Source: Pseudomonas sp. F(2018) (GTDB taxonomy: Bacteria > Pseudomonadota > Gammaproteobacteria > Pseudomonadales > Pseudomonadaceae). Taken from it: a stretch of 64,000 bases of DNA. Shown one piece after another: positions 19,368 through 28,283 of this stretch. The stretch is from the NCBI RefSeq assembly GCF_005508865.1, contig NZ_SCOM01000002.1, forward strand, positions 744,001 through 808,000, written 5' to 3'. The position numbers and the translations under genes were made by a program. The notes beneath the pieces are model-generated. The model ran no database searches, was not told where the DNA came from, and worked only from the letters and a program-made list of their open reading frames with translations. Positions within the stretch are counted from its first letter, which is position 1. The number at the start of each line of letters is the position of its first letter.

Positions 19368-21130
19368 GCCTGTTCTCGGATAACCGGCGCCAAGCGCTGG
19401 GCATGGCCTGGCGCTTCGTCGCGCCGTACCGCTGGCGCCTGGTCGGCGCCCTGGCGGCATTGATGTTCACCGCTGCCATCACCCTGTCCATGGGCCAGGG
19501 TATCCGCCTGCTGGTGGACCAGGGGCTGGCGACCCAGTCGCAGAGTGCGCTGAACCACTCCATCGCGCTGTTCTTCGTGCTGGTGCTGGCCCTGGCGATT
19601 GGTACTTTCACCCGTTTCTATCTGGTCAGCTGGATCGGCGAGCGCTTCGTCGCCGATATCCGGCGCAAGGTATTCGACCATCTGATTGACCTGCACCCGG
19701 GCTTCTACGAGAGCAACCGCGCCTCGGAGATCCAGTCGCGGCTGACCGCCGACACCACGCTGCTGCAGACGGTGATCGGCTCGTCGCTGTCCATGGCCCT
19801 GCGCAACGGCATCATGCTGATAGGAGGCGTCGTGCTGCTGTTTGTCACCAACGCCAAGCTCAGCGCCATCGTGGTCTGCTCACTGCCGCTGGTGGTGGCG
19901 CCGATCCTGATCTTCGGCCGCCGCGTGCGCGCGCTGTCCCGGCAGACCCAGGATCGGGTCGCCGACGTGGGCAGCTATATCGGCGAGACCCTCGGCCAGA
20001 TCAAGACGGTGCAGGCCTACAACCACCAGGCCCAGGACCGCCAGCGCTTCGCCGGCACCGTGGAGGCCGCGTTCGCCACTGCCGGCAGGCGCATCCGCCA
20101 GCGCGCCTGGCTGATCACCGTGGTCATCGTGCTGGTGCTTGGCGCCGTGGGCGCCATGCTCTGGGTCGGCGGCATGGACGTGATCGCCGGGCGTATCAGC
20201 GGCGGCGACCTGGCGGCTTTCGTGTTCTACAGCCTGATCGTCGGCATGTCCTTCGGCGCCATCAGCGAGGTGATTGGCGAGCTGCAGAGCGCGGCTGGTG
20301 CCGCCGAGCGCATCGCCGAACTGCTGCGCACGCGCAACGCCATCACCGCGCCGAGCGAGGACCTGCTGCAACTGCCGCAGCGGGTCGGCGGCGAAGTCGA
20401 GCTGCGTGGCGTGCGCTTCTTCTATCCGGCCCGCCCCGAACAGCCGGCCATCGATGGCATCGACCTGGCGATACGTGCCGGCGAGACCCTGGCCCTGGTC
20501 GGCCCCTCTGGCGCGGGCAAGTCGACCCTGTTCGACCTGCTGCTGCGCTTCTTCGACCCGCAGGAGGGCGAAGTGCTGATCGAGGGTGTGCCGATCCAGC
20601 GCCTCGATCCGGCCGACCTGCGCCGGTGCTTCGCCTTGGTTTCGCAGAACCCGGCGCTGTTCTTCGGCTCGGTGGAGGACAACCTGCGCTACGGGCGCCC
20701 GGATGCCAGCGCCGCCGAGGTCGAGGCCGCCGCGCGTGCGGCTCACGCCCACGAGTTCATCGAGCGCCTGCCGCAGGGCTATCAGACCCATCTGGGCGAA
20801 GCCGGGCTGGGCCTCTCCGGCGGCCAGCGCCAGCGCCTGGCGATTGCCCGCGCGCTGCTAACCGATGCGCCGATCTTGCTGCTCGACGAGGCCACCAGCG
20901 CGCTGGATGCCGAGAGCGAACACCTGATCCAGCAGGCACTGCCGGGGCTGATGCGTGGGCGCACAACGCTGGTCATCGCTCATCGCCTGGCCACGGTGCA
21001 GAACGCCGACCGCATCGCGGTGGTCGACCGCGGCCGGCTACAGGCCATCGGCACCCACGCCGAGCTGGTGGCGAGCAATCAATTGTATGCGCGGCTGGCG
21101 CAGCTGCAGTTCAACACCGAGCGTCGTTAG
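19364..21130 (+). CDS. ABC exporter, fused permease and ATPase (MsbA-like)
   Basis: The 588-aa half-transporter has an N-terminal six-helix ABC membrane domain (about residues 20-310) and a C-terminal ATPase with Walker A GPSGAGKST, Q-loop LVSQNPALFF, signature LSGGQRQRLAIARALL, Walker B ILLLDEATSALD and switch His in VIAHRL. It would work as a homodimer in the inner membrane. The permease is of the lipid/drug-exporter type; the substrate cannot be told from sequence. It overlaps the DCC gene by 4 bases and is followed after 10 bases by the saccharopine-dehydrogenase-like gene. Confidence 0.92.
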   Translation: MSLFSDNRRQALGMAWRFVAPYRWRLVGALAALMFTAAITLSMGQGIRLLVDQGLATQSQSALNHSIALFFVLVLALAIGTFTRFYLVSWIGERFVADIRRKVFDHLIDLHPGFYESNRASEIQSRLTADTTLLQTVIGSSLSMALRNGIMLIGGVVLLFVTNAKLSAIVVCSLPLVVAPILIFGRRVRALSRQTQDRVADVGSYIGETLGQIKTVQAYNHQAQDRQRFAGTVEAAFATAGRRIRQRAWLITVVIVLVLGAVGAMLWVGGMDVIAGRISGGDLAAFVFYSLIVGMSFGAISEVIGELQSAAGAAERIAELLRTRNAITAPSEDLLQLPQRVGGEVELRGVRFFYPARPEQPAIDGIDLAIRAGETLALVGPSGAGKSTLFDLLLRFFDPQEGEVLIEGVPIQRLDPADLRRCFALVSQNPALFFGSVEDNLRYGRPDASAAEVEAAARAAHAHEFIERLPQGYQTHLGEAGLGLSGGQRQRLAIARALLTDAPILLLDEATSALDAESEHLIQQALPGLMRGRTTLVIAHRLATVQNADRIAVVDRGRLQAIGTHAELVASNQLYARLAQLQFNTERR

Positions 21131-21140
21131 GGAGAGGGTG

Positions 21141-22247
21141 GTGCACAAGGAATTCGGTGTGGTGGTGCTGGGCGGCTATGGCAACTTCGGCCAGGTCATC
21201 GTGCGCAAGCTGGCGGCTATCGCCGGTATGCGCGTGTGGGTGGCCGGGCGCGACCTGGCCAAGGCCGAGGCGCTGGCGGCGCAGACCGGCAGCCAGGCGC
21301 TGCAGCTGGACATGAACGCCGCCGACCTGGCCGAGCGCCTGCGCGCCCTGGGCGCGCAGCTGCTGATTTCCACCGCCGGGCCTTTCCAGCGCCAGGACTA
21401 CCGGGTGGCTCGCGCCGCCATCGAGGCCGGCCTGCACTACGCCGACCTGGCCGATGCCCGCGCCTTCGTCTGCGACATTGGCGAGCTGGATGCGGCGGCG
21501 CGGGCGGCCGGTGTGCTGGTCTGCGGCGGCGCCAGCTCGGTGCCGGCCCTGGCGGGCGGGGTGATCGACAGCCTGCTGCCGCGTTTCTCCCGCTTGGACG
21601 AGATCTGGCACGGCATCAGTTCCTCGGAGAAGACGCCGGGCGCCTCGACCCTGGCGGCGGTACTGGACTACTGCGGCAAGCCATTCCAGCAATGGCGCGA
21701 CGGCGCCTGGCGCGAGGTGTTCGGCTGGCAGGACCTGGCGCGTCACGACTTCCCGGCGCCGCTCGGTCCGCGCTGGGTAGCCAACTGCGATATCCCCGAT
21801 CTGCAGCTGTTCCCGGCCCGTTATCCGGGCGTGCGCAGCGTGCGCTTCTCGGCCGGTGTCGGCCTGCGCCTGACCCAGTTCGGCACCTGGGCGCTGGCCT
21901 GGCTGGTGCGCGCCGGCCTGTTGCGCAGCGCGGTGCCGCTGACCCACTTCCTGCATCGCCGCGCCGTATCGGTGGAACCGTTCGGTGACGGCCGCAGCGG
22001 TATGTTCGTGCGCCTGAGTGGCCTCGACCAGAGCGGCCAGCCGCTGACGCTGTGCTGGGAACTGCTGGCCGAGAACAACGACGGCCCGAACATCCCCTGC
22101 ATGGCCGCCGTGGCTCTGGCTCGCAAGCTGGCGGTCGGCAGCCTGGAGGCCCGTGGTGCGCTGCCGTGCCTGGGCCTGCTGACGCTGGACGAGTACCTGG
22201 CGGAGCTGGACGGGCTGGCGATCAGCAGCGGCCTGCGTCAGCTCTGA
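21141..22247 (+). CDS. Saccharopine dehydrogenase-like NAD(P)-binding protein
   Basis: The 368-aa product starts at GTG 21141 (GGAG six bases upstream). It has an N-terminal Rossmann fold with VVVLGGYGNFGQVIVRKLA and ISTAGPFQRQDYRVARAAIEAGLHYADLADARAF, the pattern of saccharopine dehydrogenase/reductase-like proteins. These act on diverse small molecules; lysine biosynthesis through saccharopine is not expected in Pseudomonas, so the annotation names the fold, not the reaction. It ends the six-gene run; its TGA directly abuts the stop of the convergent rhtA-like gene. Confidence 0.82.
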   Translation: MHKEFGVVVLGGYGNFGQVIVRKLAAIAGMRVWVAGRDLAKAEALAAQTGSQALQLDMNAADLAERLRALGAQLLISTAGPFQRQDYRVARAAIEAGLHYADLADARAFVCDIGELDAAARAAGVLVCGGASSVPALAGGVIDSLLPRFSRLDEIWHGISSSEKTPGASTLAAVLDYCGKPFQQWRDGAWREVFGWQDLARHDFPAPLGPRWVANCDIPDLQLFPARYPGVRSVRFSAGVGLRLTQFGTWALAWLVRAGLLRSAVPLTHFLHRRAVSVEPFGDGRSGMFVRLSGLDQSGQPLTLCWELLAENNDGPNIPCMAAVALARKLAVGSLEARGALPCLGLLTLDEYLAELDGLAISSGLRQL

Positions 22248-23105
22248 TCAGGCGTGTGCGCGCGGCTTGATGGTGGCCGCCGCGCCCGTCGAGGCGAGGA
22301 TGATGGCGCCGATCGCCAGCCACTGCATCGGGCTCAGGTTCTCGCTGAGAAAGATCAGGCCGGAGAGGGCGGCGATGGCCGGTTCCAGGCTCATCAGTAC
22401 GCTGAAGGTGCGCGCCGGCATGCGGGTCAGGGCGAACATCTCCAGGCTGTAGGGCAGGGCCGAGGACATCACGGCCACGGCCAGGGCTACCGGCAGCAGG
22501 TCCAGCGAGAACAGGCCGCCGCCGACCTGCCAGAGCCCCACCGGAAACACCAGCAGCGCGGCAACCACGGTACCGAACGCCACCGTCTGCGCGCCGTGGG
22601 CGGCACCGGCCTTCTGCCCGAACAGGATGTACAGCGCCCAGCACACGCCGGCGCCCAGGGCCAGGGCCATGCCCAGCGGGTCGAGATGGTCGGCGGCAGA
22701 GGTGTCGGGCAGCAACAGCCAGAGGCCGAGCACGGCCAGGACAATCCACACGAAGTCCAGCAGGCGGCGCGAGGAGAACAGCGCCAGGGCCAGCGGGCCG
22801 GTGAATTCCAGGGCCACGGCGATGCCCAGCGGAATGCTCTTCAGCGACATGTAGAACAGCAGGTTCATCGCCCCCAGCGACAGGCCGTAGCCGAGTAGCG
22901 AGCGCCAGGCCGCGAAGTTGGGGCGGGTGCGCCAGGGACGCATGACGATGCACAGGATCAGCGCCGCCAGGCTCAGGCGCAGGGCGGTGGTGCCCTCGGG
23001 GCCAATCAGCGGGAATAGGCTCTTGGCCAGGGAGGCACCGCTCTGGATGGAGGTCATGGCGACCACCAGCAGGGCGATGGGCAGAAGCAGGGTGGAGCGG
23101 GGCAT
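22248..23105 (-). CDS. rhtA: EamA/DMT exporter, RhtA-like (threonine/homoserine efflux)
   Basis: The 285-aa product has ten predicted membrane segments in two EamA repeats and matches E. coli RhtA in several long stretches (VAMTSIQSGASLAKSLFPL, IPLGIAVALEFTGPLALALFSSRR, ALPYSLEMFALTRMPARTFS). RhtA exports threonine, homoserine and some analogues. ATG 23105 gives the family length; a longer frame to 23174 would overlap the upstream terminator. The symbol is by similarity and the substrate range here is not shown. Confidence 0.85.
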   Translation of the reverse strand: MPRSTLLLPIALLVVAMTSIQSGASLAKSLFPLIGPEGTTALRLSLAALILCIVMRPWRTRPNFAAWRSLLGYGLSLGAMNLLFYMSLKSIPLGIAVALEFTGPLALALFSSRRLLDFVWIVLAVLGLWLLLPDTSAADHLDPLGMALALGAGVCWALYILFGQKAGAAHGAQTVAFGTVVAALLVFPVGLWQVGGGLFSLDLLPVALAVAVMSSALPYSLEMFALTRMPARTFSVLMSLEPAIAALSGLIFLSENLSPMQWLAIGAIILASTGAAATIKPRAHA

Positions 23106-23142
23106 GGCGCTGTCCGGGGAGTTGCGATAAACGGGCTGCAAT

Positions 23143-23170
23143 AAAAAACCGGCCACTCGGGCCGGTTCTT
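23143..23170 (-). terminator. Rho-independent terminator of ppnP
   Basis: On the minus strand: AACCGGCC loop CGAGT GGCCGGTT followed by a T-run (A-run at 23143-23148 on the plus strand). It lies between the ppnP stop (23186) and the rhtA-like start (23105), so the two genes are probably separate transcripts. Confidence 0.88.
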
Positions 23171-23185
23171 TCAACCTAGCCTAGA

Positions 23186-23467
23186 TCAGCGGTATTCGCA
23201 GAGATAGGCGGTGTCCACGGCGACCTTCAGCTGGAACTTGCTGTTGCCTGGCACGGTGAACTTGCTGCCGGCCTCGAAGGTTTCCCAGTTGTCGCTGCCC
23301 GGCAGCTTGACGGTCAGGGCGCCGGCGACCACGTGCATCACTTCCAGCTGGGCGGTGCCGAACTCGTACTCGCCCGGAGCCATGACGCCGATGGTGGCCG
23401 GGCCTTCGCTCATGGCGAAGCCGATGGATTTGACGGTGCCGTCGAAGTATTCGTTGACCTTGAACAT
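23186..23467 (-). CDS. ppnP: Pyrimidine/purine nucleoside phosphorylase PpnP
   Basis: A 93-aa cupin protein (formerly DUF1255/YaiE) that splits purine and pyrimidine nucleosides phosphorolytically. The sequence matches the family along its length: [48 protein letters not shown] and [13 protein letters not shown]. Followed by its own terminator. Confidence 0.93.
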   Translation of the reverse strand: MFKVNEYFDGTVKSIGFAMSEGPATIGVMAPGEYEFGTAQLEVMHVVAGALTVKLPGSDNWETFEAGSKFTVPGNSKFQLKVAVDTAYLCEYR

Positions 23468-23534
23468 GGCGGGCTCCTCGGAAGGGTCAAAAAAGGCCCG
23501 CCAGTATGCCCAACCAGCCCGTCTCAGTCAGCCC

Positions 23535-24077
23535 TCAGGGGGCAAATATCAGCGGCAGCAGCCGGGCGGTGTTGCGCGCATCCTCCAGGGCCCGGTGCTG
23601 GCGGCCCTGGAACTGCAGGCCGGTCAGCTGCAGCGCGCCCTGCAGGCCCACGGCGCGCTTGAGCTGGCGGCTGTCGGCGAAGCTCTGCTTGAGGTTGTGG
23701 TGCGGGATGTCCTGCAGGCAGCTGCACAGGCCGTGACGCTGCCACTCCAGGCGCAGCTGGCGCTGATCGTAGTCGCCCCAGCTGCCCCAGCCCGCCAGAT
23801 GTGGCAGGTGGGGCTCCAGCCAGCGCTCGAACTGCGGCCAGACGTGGCCCAGCGGCGATGCGCCATCGACCTGGGCCTGGCTGATATGGGTCAGCTCGCG
23901 GCAGAAGGCGGTCAGAACCGGGCGGCGTAAGGGGCGGACGAAGCGCTGGAAGTGTTCCAGCTCATGGCCATCGGGGGCTACCAGACTGGCGCCGATCTCG
24001 ATGATCTCCATGTCTTCCAGCGGCCAGCCACCTTCTTCGGTGGTGGCTTCCAGGTCGATGATCAACCAGTGCTGCAT
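23535..24077 (-). CDS. DEDDh-family 3'-5' exonuclease (ERI1/KapD-like)
   Basis: The 180-aa product carries the DEDDh motifs: HWLIIDLEATT near residue 5 (first Asp and Glu), the middle GWGSWGDYDQRQL segment, and HRALEDARNTARLL at the C terminus with the catalytic His and last Asp. It resembles the ERI1/KapD-type exoribonucleases more than DnaQ. ATG 24077 has GGAGG upstream. Substrate not known. Confidence 0.87.
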   Translation of the reverse strand: MQHWLIIDLEATTEEGGWPLEDMEIIEIGASLVAPDGHELEHFQRFVRPLRRPVLTAFCRELTHISQAQVDGASPLGHVWPQFERWLEPHLPHLAGWGSWGDYDQRQLRLEWQRHGLCSCLQDIPHHNLKQSFADSRQLKRAVGLQGALQLTGLQFQGRQHRALEDARNTARLLPLIFAP

Positions 24078-24223
24078 AGGCTCCCTCCTTGGTTGTGTGG
24101 GGCAGTATGGTTGGCCGCGGCGCGCCGGGCAAAGCGCTTGCACAGTTTTGCCCTGCAGCTGTGCTGGCCGGCCGCCCCTCGATCCGGGCTATGCTTGGAC
24201 ACCAGTTAGCGAGGAGGTGGTGC

Positions 24224-25096
24224 ATGGCAAAGGTGGCATTTATCGGTCTGGGCGTGATGGGTTTTCCCATGGCCGGGCATCTGGCGTGCGAAGGGCACGA
24301 GGTCTGCGTGTACAACCGCTCGCCGGCCAAGGTGCAGCTGTGGGAAGACGAGTTCGCCGGCGAGTCGGCGCCGACCCCGCGCGAGGCGGCCCAGGGCGCC
24401 GAGTTCGTGATGACCTGCGTCGGCAACGATGACGATCTGCGCAGCGTGCTGCTCGGCCCGGACGGCGCCTTCGCCGGCATGGCGGCCGGTAGCGTGCTGG
24501 TCGACCACACCACCGCCTCGGCCAACGTCGCCCGCGAGCTGGCGGCCGTGGCCGCCGAGCAGGGCCTGGGCTTTCTCGATGCACCGGTGTCCGGCGGCCA
24601 GGCTGGCGCCGAGAACGGCATGCTGACGGTGATGGTCGGCGGCGAGGAGGCTTTTTATAAGCGCGCCGAGCCGGTGATCGACGCCTACGCCAAGATGATC
24701 AAGCTGATGGGCCCGGTGGGCAGCGGCCAGCTGACCAAGATGGTCAACCAGATTTGCATCGGCGGCCTGGTCCAGGGGCTGTCCGAGGCCCTGCATTTTG
24801 CCCAGTGCGCCGGCCTCGACGGCCATGCGGCGATGGAAGTGATCAGCAAGGGCGCGGCGCAGTCCTGGCAACTGGAGAACCGCCACCAGACCATGCTGGC
24901 CGGCAAGTTCGACTTCGGCTTCGCCGTGGACTGGATGCGCAAGGATCTGTCGATCCTGCTGGAAGAGGCCCGCCGCAATGGCGCGCAGCTGCCGGTGACG
25001 GCGCTGGTCGATCAGTTCTATTCCGATGTGCAGGCCATGGGTGGCGGGCGCTGGGATACTTCCAGCCTGATCGCCCGCCTCAAGCAGCGTCCCTGA
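24224..25096 (+). CDS. Beta-hydroxyacid dehydrogenase (3-hydroxyisobutyrate / tartronate semialdehyde reductase family)
   Basis: The 290-aa product has the NAD(P)-binding start VAFIGLGVMGFPMAGHLACEGHEVCVYNR, the substrate motif FLDAPVSGGQAGAENG, and GSGQLTKMVNQ with the catalytic Lys. It oxidises or reduces a small beta-hydroxy acid; the exact one cannot be fixed, since no valine-catabolism or glyoxylate genes adjoin it. A strong GAGGAGG site sits just before ATG 24224. A GC-rich hairpin follows. Confidence 0.9.
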   Translation: MAKVAFIGLGVMGFPMAGHLACEGHEVCVYNRSPAKVQLWEDEFAGESAPTPREAAQGAEFVMTCVGNDDDLRSVLLGPDGAFAGMAAGSVLVDHTTASANVARELAAVAAEQGLGFLDAPVSGGQAGAENGMLTVMVGGEEAFYKRAEPVIDAYAKMIKLMGPVGSGQLTKMVNQICIGGLVQGLSEALHFAQCAGLDGHAAMEVISKGAAQSWQLENRHQTMLAGKFDFGFAVDWMRKDLSILLEEARRNGAQLPVTALVDQFYSDVQAMGGGRWDTSSLIARLKQRP

Positions 25097-25104
25097 GCTG
25101 CATC

Positions 25105-25126
25105 GCCCGCCCGGTTCCGGGCGGGC
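25105..25126 (+). terminator. GC-rich hairpin, probable shared terminator
   Basis: Perfect 10-bp inverted repeat GCCCGCCCGG / CCGGGCGGGC with loop TT, followed only by TTG. It sits between the convergent dehydrogenase (+) and DUF486 (-) genes. The short T-run makes intrinsic termination uncertain. Confidence 0.55.
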
Positions 25127-25164
25127 TTGCTGGCGTCATTGCCCGTGCCAGGTTGCTGCCGGCC

Positions 25165-25506
25165 TCAGGCGCGGAAGATAAAGTACACCGCGCCCAGCAG
25201 GCACAGGCCCGCCCACAGGTAGTCCAGCTTCAGCGGCTGCTGCATCACATAGACGCTGAAGGGGACGAACACCGCCAGGGTGATGACCTCCTGCATGATC
25301 TTCAGCTGGCCCACCGACATCTCGGTGTAGCCGATGCGGTTGGCCGGCACCATGATCAGGTACTCGAACAGCGCGATGCCCCAGCTGACCAGCGCCGCGA
25401 CCAGCCAGGGCTTGCTGTTCATGGTCTTCAGGTGGCCGTACCAGGCGAAGGTCATGAAGATGTTGGACAGGGTGAGCAAGGCTGCGGTTTGCATCCAGAC
25501 CAGCAT
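25165..25506 (-). CDS. DUF486 / small DMT-family membrane protein
   Basis: The 113-aa product has four hydrophobic segments (LLTLSNIFMTFAWYGHL, WLVAALVSWGIALFEYLIMVPA, ITLAVFVPFSVYVM, LWAGLCLLGAVYFIFRA), the pattern of DUF486 proteins in the drug/metabolite transporter superfamily. Start ATG 25506 is a guess between 25506 and 25494; neither has a strong ribosome site. Function unknown. Confidence 0.78.
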   Translation of the reverse strand: MLVWMQTAALLTLSNIFMTFAWYGHLKTMNSKPWLVAALVSWGIALFEYLIMVPANRIGYTEMSVGQLKIMQEVITLAVFVPFSVYVMQQPLKLDYLWAGLCLLGAVYFIFRA

Positions 25507-25648
25507 GGCGTTGTTCTCGTGGGGGAGGAAAGCCGCAAGCCTAAATAGCTGCGGGCTGCTGGCCAAGCCCCGGTTGCCGAGGCGCGGGGATGGAAGGCAC
25601 GGCGCCCAGGCGTTAAGATCGCCGCCGCTCTGCGCATGAGAGGTCTTC

Positions 25649-25900
25649 ATGGAATGTCGTGCCGGCTGCGGTGCCTGCTGCATCGCGCCTTCCATCAGTT
25701 CGCCGATTCCCGGTCTGCCTCAGGGCAAGGCCGCGGGCGAGCGCTGCCTGCACCTCACCGCCGAGTTCCTCTGCGCCATCTTCGGCAGCCCCGAGCGCCC
25801 GGATGTATGCTTGGCCTTTTCCGCCGCGGACTACGTGTGTGGCGATAGCCGCGAAGAGGCGATCCGCCTGATTGGCTGGCTGGAACAAGCCACCGCCTGA
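25649..25900 (+). CDS. YkgJ-family cysteine cluster protein
   Basis: The 83-aa product begins MECRAGCGACCIAPSISSPIPGLPQGKAAGERC, with the CxxxCxxCC cluster of the YkgJ family, presumed to bind zinc or an iron-sulfur centre. Further Cys residues (CAIF, CLAF, CGD) could complete the ligand set. GAGAGG lies 6 bases before ATG 25649. Role unknown. Confidence 0.83.
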   Translation: MECRAGCGACCIAPSISSPIPGLPQGKAAGERCLHLTAEFLCAIFGSPERPDVCLAFSAADYVCGDSREEAIRLIGWLEQATA

Positions 25901-25959
25901 GCGAGTCGAACCCAGGCCCGGCGGCGCTGCCGGCGGGTCAATATCCCCAAGGAGCAATG

Positions 25960-26565
25960 ATGATTGCATTGAGTCGAGCGGCCGCCATCTGTGGTCTGAG
26001 CCTGCTGGCGGCTGGTATGGCCCATGCCGAGGACTGGCAGCTGGCCAAGGACGAGGACGGCATCAAGATCTACCTGAGCGAGGTGCCGGGCTCCAAGTAC
26101 AAGGCCTACCGCGGCGTGACCACCATCGCCAGCGATGTGGCGACCCTGCGCAAGCTGCAGGAAGACGTGAAGGGCTCCTGCGCCTGGATTCACGCCTGCG
26201 CCGAGCAGAGCCTGCTCAAGCACGAAGGCGCCGAGAGCTGGGTCTATACCCGCTTCGAGATGCCATGGCCGGTGGAAGCCCGTGATTCGGTGCTGCATGT
26301 GGTGTCGGAGCAGGGTGCCGATGGCAGCCTGACCCGCAAGATGGACGGTCAGCCCAAGTTCATTCCGCTCGACCAGGACCACACCCGGGTCACCAGCCTG
26401 CAGGGCTACTGGAGCCTGGTGCCGAAGGACGGCAAGGTAGAAGTCATCTACCAGGTGCACACCGAGCCGGGTGGCAGCGTGCCGTCCTGGCTGGCCAACA
26501 GCTTCGTGGTGGATGCGCCGTTCAATACCCTGAAGGGGTTGCGTGACCTGGCCGAGAAGCGCTGA
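25960..26565 (+). CDS. START-domain lipid-binding-like periplasmic protein
   Basis: The 201-aa product has a signal peptide (MIALSRAAAICGLSLLAAGMAHA) followed by a START-type domain (EDWQLAKDEDGIKIYLSEVPGSKYKAYRGVTTI...). Such domains have a deep hydrophobic cavity; lipid or other hydrophobic ligands are possible. I prefer ATG 25960 to 25957 because AAGGAG then has a 5-base gap. Its TGA overlaps the first base of repeat copy A. Confidence 0.85.
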   Translation: MIALSRAAAICGLSLLAAGMAHAEDWQLAKDEDGIKIYLSEVPGSKYKAYRGVTTIASDVATLRKLQEDVKGSCAWIHACAEQSLLKHEGAESWVYTRFEMPWPVEARDSVLHVVSEQGADGSLTRKMDGQPKFIPLDQDHTRVTSLQGYWSLVPKDGKVEVIYQVHTEPGGSVPSWLANSFVVDAPFNTLKGLRDLAEKR

Positions 26566-26706
26566 GAACCTATCCCGAGTCTCTTGATCGTCGGCCATGC
26601 TGCGTTGAAATTGGGTTCGAGCTGCTCATTTACACCTCGTAAACTCCGCCCCCTCACCCAATTTCGCCTTGCCTGGCTCTAGCTCAAAAGATTCGGGACA
26701 GGCTCT
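26565..26706 (+). repeat. 142-bp structured intergenic repeat, copy A
   Basis: First of three copies in the window. Terminal arms 26565-26587 and 26684-26706 are near-complementary. Inner arms GAAATTGGGT (26607-26616) / ACCCAATTTC (26656-26665) are perfect. An apical hairpin TTTAC / GTAAA has a 5-base loop. Conserved blocks CGTCGGCCATGC, CTGCTCATTTAC, GTAAACTCCGC and GCCTGGCTCTAGCT are shared with copies B and C, while arm sequences differ. It begins at the stop codon of the START-domain gene and lies just before the gltA terminator. Confidence 0.85.
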
Positions 26707-26718
26707 TAGGCCGGAAAT

Positions 26719-26750
26719 GAAAAAAGGCTGCCAATTGGCAGCCTTTTTCT
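26719..26750. terminator. Bidirectional terminator, gltA 3' end
   Basis: Run of A (26720-26725), stem GGCTGCC (26726-26732), loop AATT, stem GGCAGCC (26737-26743), then five T. The A-run gives it a T-run on the minus strand as well, so it can serve gltA (-) and the START-domain transcript (+). Confidence 0.92.
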
Positions 26751-26764
26751 TTGCCCCGCAAAAC

Positions 26765-28054
26765 TTACTTGCGGTCTTCCAGCTTGACGTAGTCGCGCTT
26801 GTCGTAGCCGGTGTAGAGCTGGCGCGGACGGCCGATCTTGTACGGGCTGGACAGCATTTCCTTCCAGTGCGAGATCCAGCCGACGGTACGCGACAGGGCG
26901 AAGATCACGGTGAACATGCTGGTCGGGATGCCGATGGCCTTGAGGATGATGCCCGAGTAGAAGTCCACGTTCGGGTACAGGTTGCGTTCCTTGAAGTACG
27001 GATCGGTGAGGGCGATCTCTTCCAGGCGCATGGCCAGTTCCAGCTGCGGGTCGTTCTTGATGCCCAGCTCGGCCAGTACTTCGTCGCAGGTCTTTTTCAT
27101 CACGGTGGCGCGCGGGTCGCGGTTTTTGTACACGCGGTGACCGAAGCCCATCAGCTTGAACGGATCGTTCTTGTCCTTGGCCTTGGCGATGAACTTGTCG
27201 ATGTTCTCGACGCTGCCGATCTCGTCCAGCATGGTCAGCACGGCTTCGTTGGCGCCGCCGTGTGCCGGGCCCCACAGCGCGGCGATGCCGGCGGCGATAC
27301 AGGCGAACGGGTTGGCGCCGGACGAACCGGCCAGACGTACGGTGGAGGTGGAGGCGTTCTGCTCATGGTCGGCGTGCAGGACGAAGATGCGGTCCATTGC
27401 CTTGGCCAGTACCGGGCTGATCGGTTTGATCTCGCACGGGGTGTTGAACATCATGTGCAGGAAGTTTTCCGCGTAGTTCAGGTCGTTACGCGGGTACATC
27501 ATGGGCTGGCCCATGGAGTACTTGTACGCCATGGCGGCGATGGTCGGCATCTTGGCGATCAGGCGCATGGCCGAGACTTCGCGGTGCTGGGCGTTATTGA
27601 TGTCCAGCGAGTCGTGGTAGAAGGCGGAGAGGGCGCCGACCACGCCGCACATGATGGCCATCGGGTGGGCATCGCGGCGGAAGCCGTTGAAGAAGCTCTT
27701 CAACTGCTCGTGAACCATGGTGTGGTTCTTGATGGTGCTGACGAACTTGGATTTCTGCTCGGCGGTCGGCAGTTCGCCGTTCAGCAGCAGGTAGCAGGTT
27801 TCCAGGTAGTCGGACTTCTCGGCCAGTTGCTCGATGGGGAAGCCGCGGTGCAGCAGGACACCGGCGTCGCCGTCGATGTAGGTGATCTTCGACTCGCAGG
27901 AGGCGGTCGACATAAAGCCAGGATCAAAGGTGAAGCGACCCGTGGCGGTCAGGCCCCTCACGTCGACAACATCGGGACCTACGGTGCCGGTCAATACGGG
28001 CAGCTCTACGGGGGCATTGCCCTCGATGATCAACTGCGCTTTTTTGTCAGCCAT
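26765..28054 (-). CDS. gltA: Citrate synthase, type II
   Basis: Condenses acetyl-CoA and oxaloacetate to citrate. The 429-aa product ([21 protein letters not shown]...) is the length of the hexameric NADH-sensitive Gram-negative enzyme. Active-site segments are [15 protein letters not shown] and [18 protein letters not shown] 28054 has GGAGG 8 bases upstream; the frame runs on to 28114 without a ribosome site. It is divergent from sdhC and has its own sigma-70 promoter at 28114-28141. Confidence 0.98.
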   Translation of the reverse strand: MADKKAQLIIEGNAPVELPVLTGTVGPDVVDVRGLTATGRFTFDPGFMSTASCESKITYIDGDAGVLLHRGFPIEQLAEKSDYLETCYLLLNGELPTAEQKSKFVSTIKNHTMVHEQLKSFFNGFRRDAHPMAIMCGVVGALSAFYHDSLDINNAQHREVSAMRLIAKMPTIAAMAYKYSMGQPMMYPRNDLNYAENFLHMMFNTPCEIKPISPVLAKAMDRIFVLHADHEQNASTSTVRLAGSSGANPFACIAAGIAALWGPAHGGANEAVLTMLDEIGSVENIDKFIAKAKDKNDPFKLMGFGHRVYKNRDPRATVMKKTCDEVLAELGIKNDPQLELAMRLEEIALTDPYFKERNLYPNVDFYSGIILKAIGIPTSMFTVIFALSRTVGWISHWKEMLSSPYKIGRPRQLYTGYDKRDYVKLEDRK

Positions 28055-28113
28055 GTTCGGCCTCCTGTTTATGCTTGAAATCATCAGAAGCCCCCCACGC
28101 AGGGCCCGGGACA

Positions 28114-28141
28114 CTATAGAGACATAAATCTGAAAGTCAAT
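28114..28141 (-). promoter_or_regulatory. Sigma-70 promoter of gltA
   Basis: On the minus strand, TTGACT (-35, 28136-28141), 16-base spacer, TATAGT (-10, 28114-28119). The predicted transcript start is near 28107, giving a leader of about 50 bases. Confidence 0.82.
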
Positions 28142-28254
28142 TTACTGGAACCCAGACAGCAGAGGGGTTTCAGCCCTTTTTTGGGGCAAGGGGAACGGCC
28201 TAATACGTCATTTATTAATGGCGTGCAATCCGCTTTTTGGGGTGGGCCATTACG

Positions 28255-28283
28255 TTGTCATTAGTTACCTAACTGTCTATACT
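28255..28283 (+). promoter_or_regulatory. Sigma-70 promoter of the sdh operon
   Basis: TTGTCA (-35, 28255-28260), exact 17-base spacer, TATACT (-10, 28278-28283). The predicted start is near 28290, about 110 bases before the sdhC GTG. Confidence 0.82.

Noticed and set aside
26448..26657. Minus-strand 69-aa frame reading into repeat copy A
   Set aside because: The frame is produced by the repeat and the antisense of the START-domain gene; copies B and C do not preserve it, so the element is not coding.
26565..26706. Repeat copy A as a tRNA-like gene or rho-independent terminator
   Set aside because: No cloverleaf with anticodon and no T-run after the terminal stem; the separate gltA terminator follows it.
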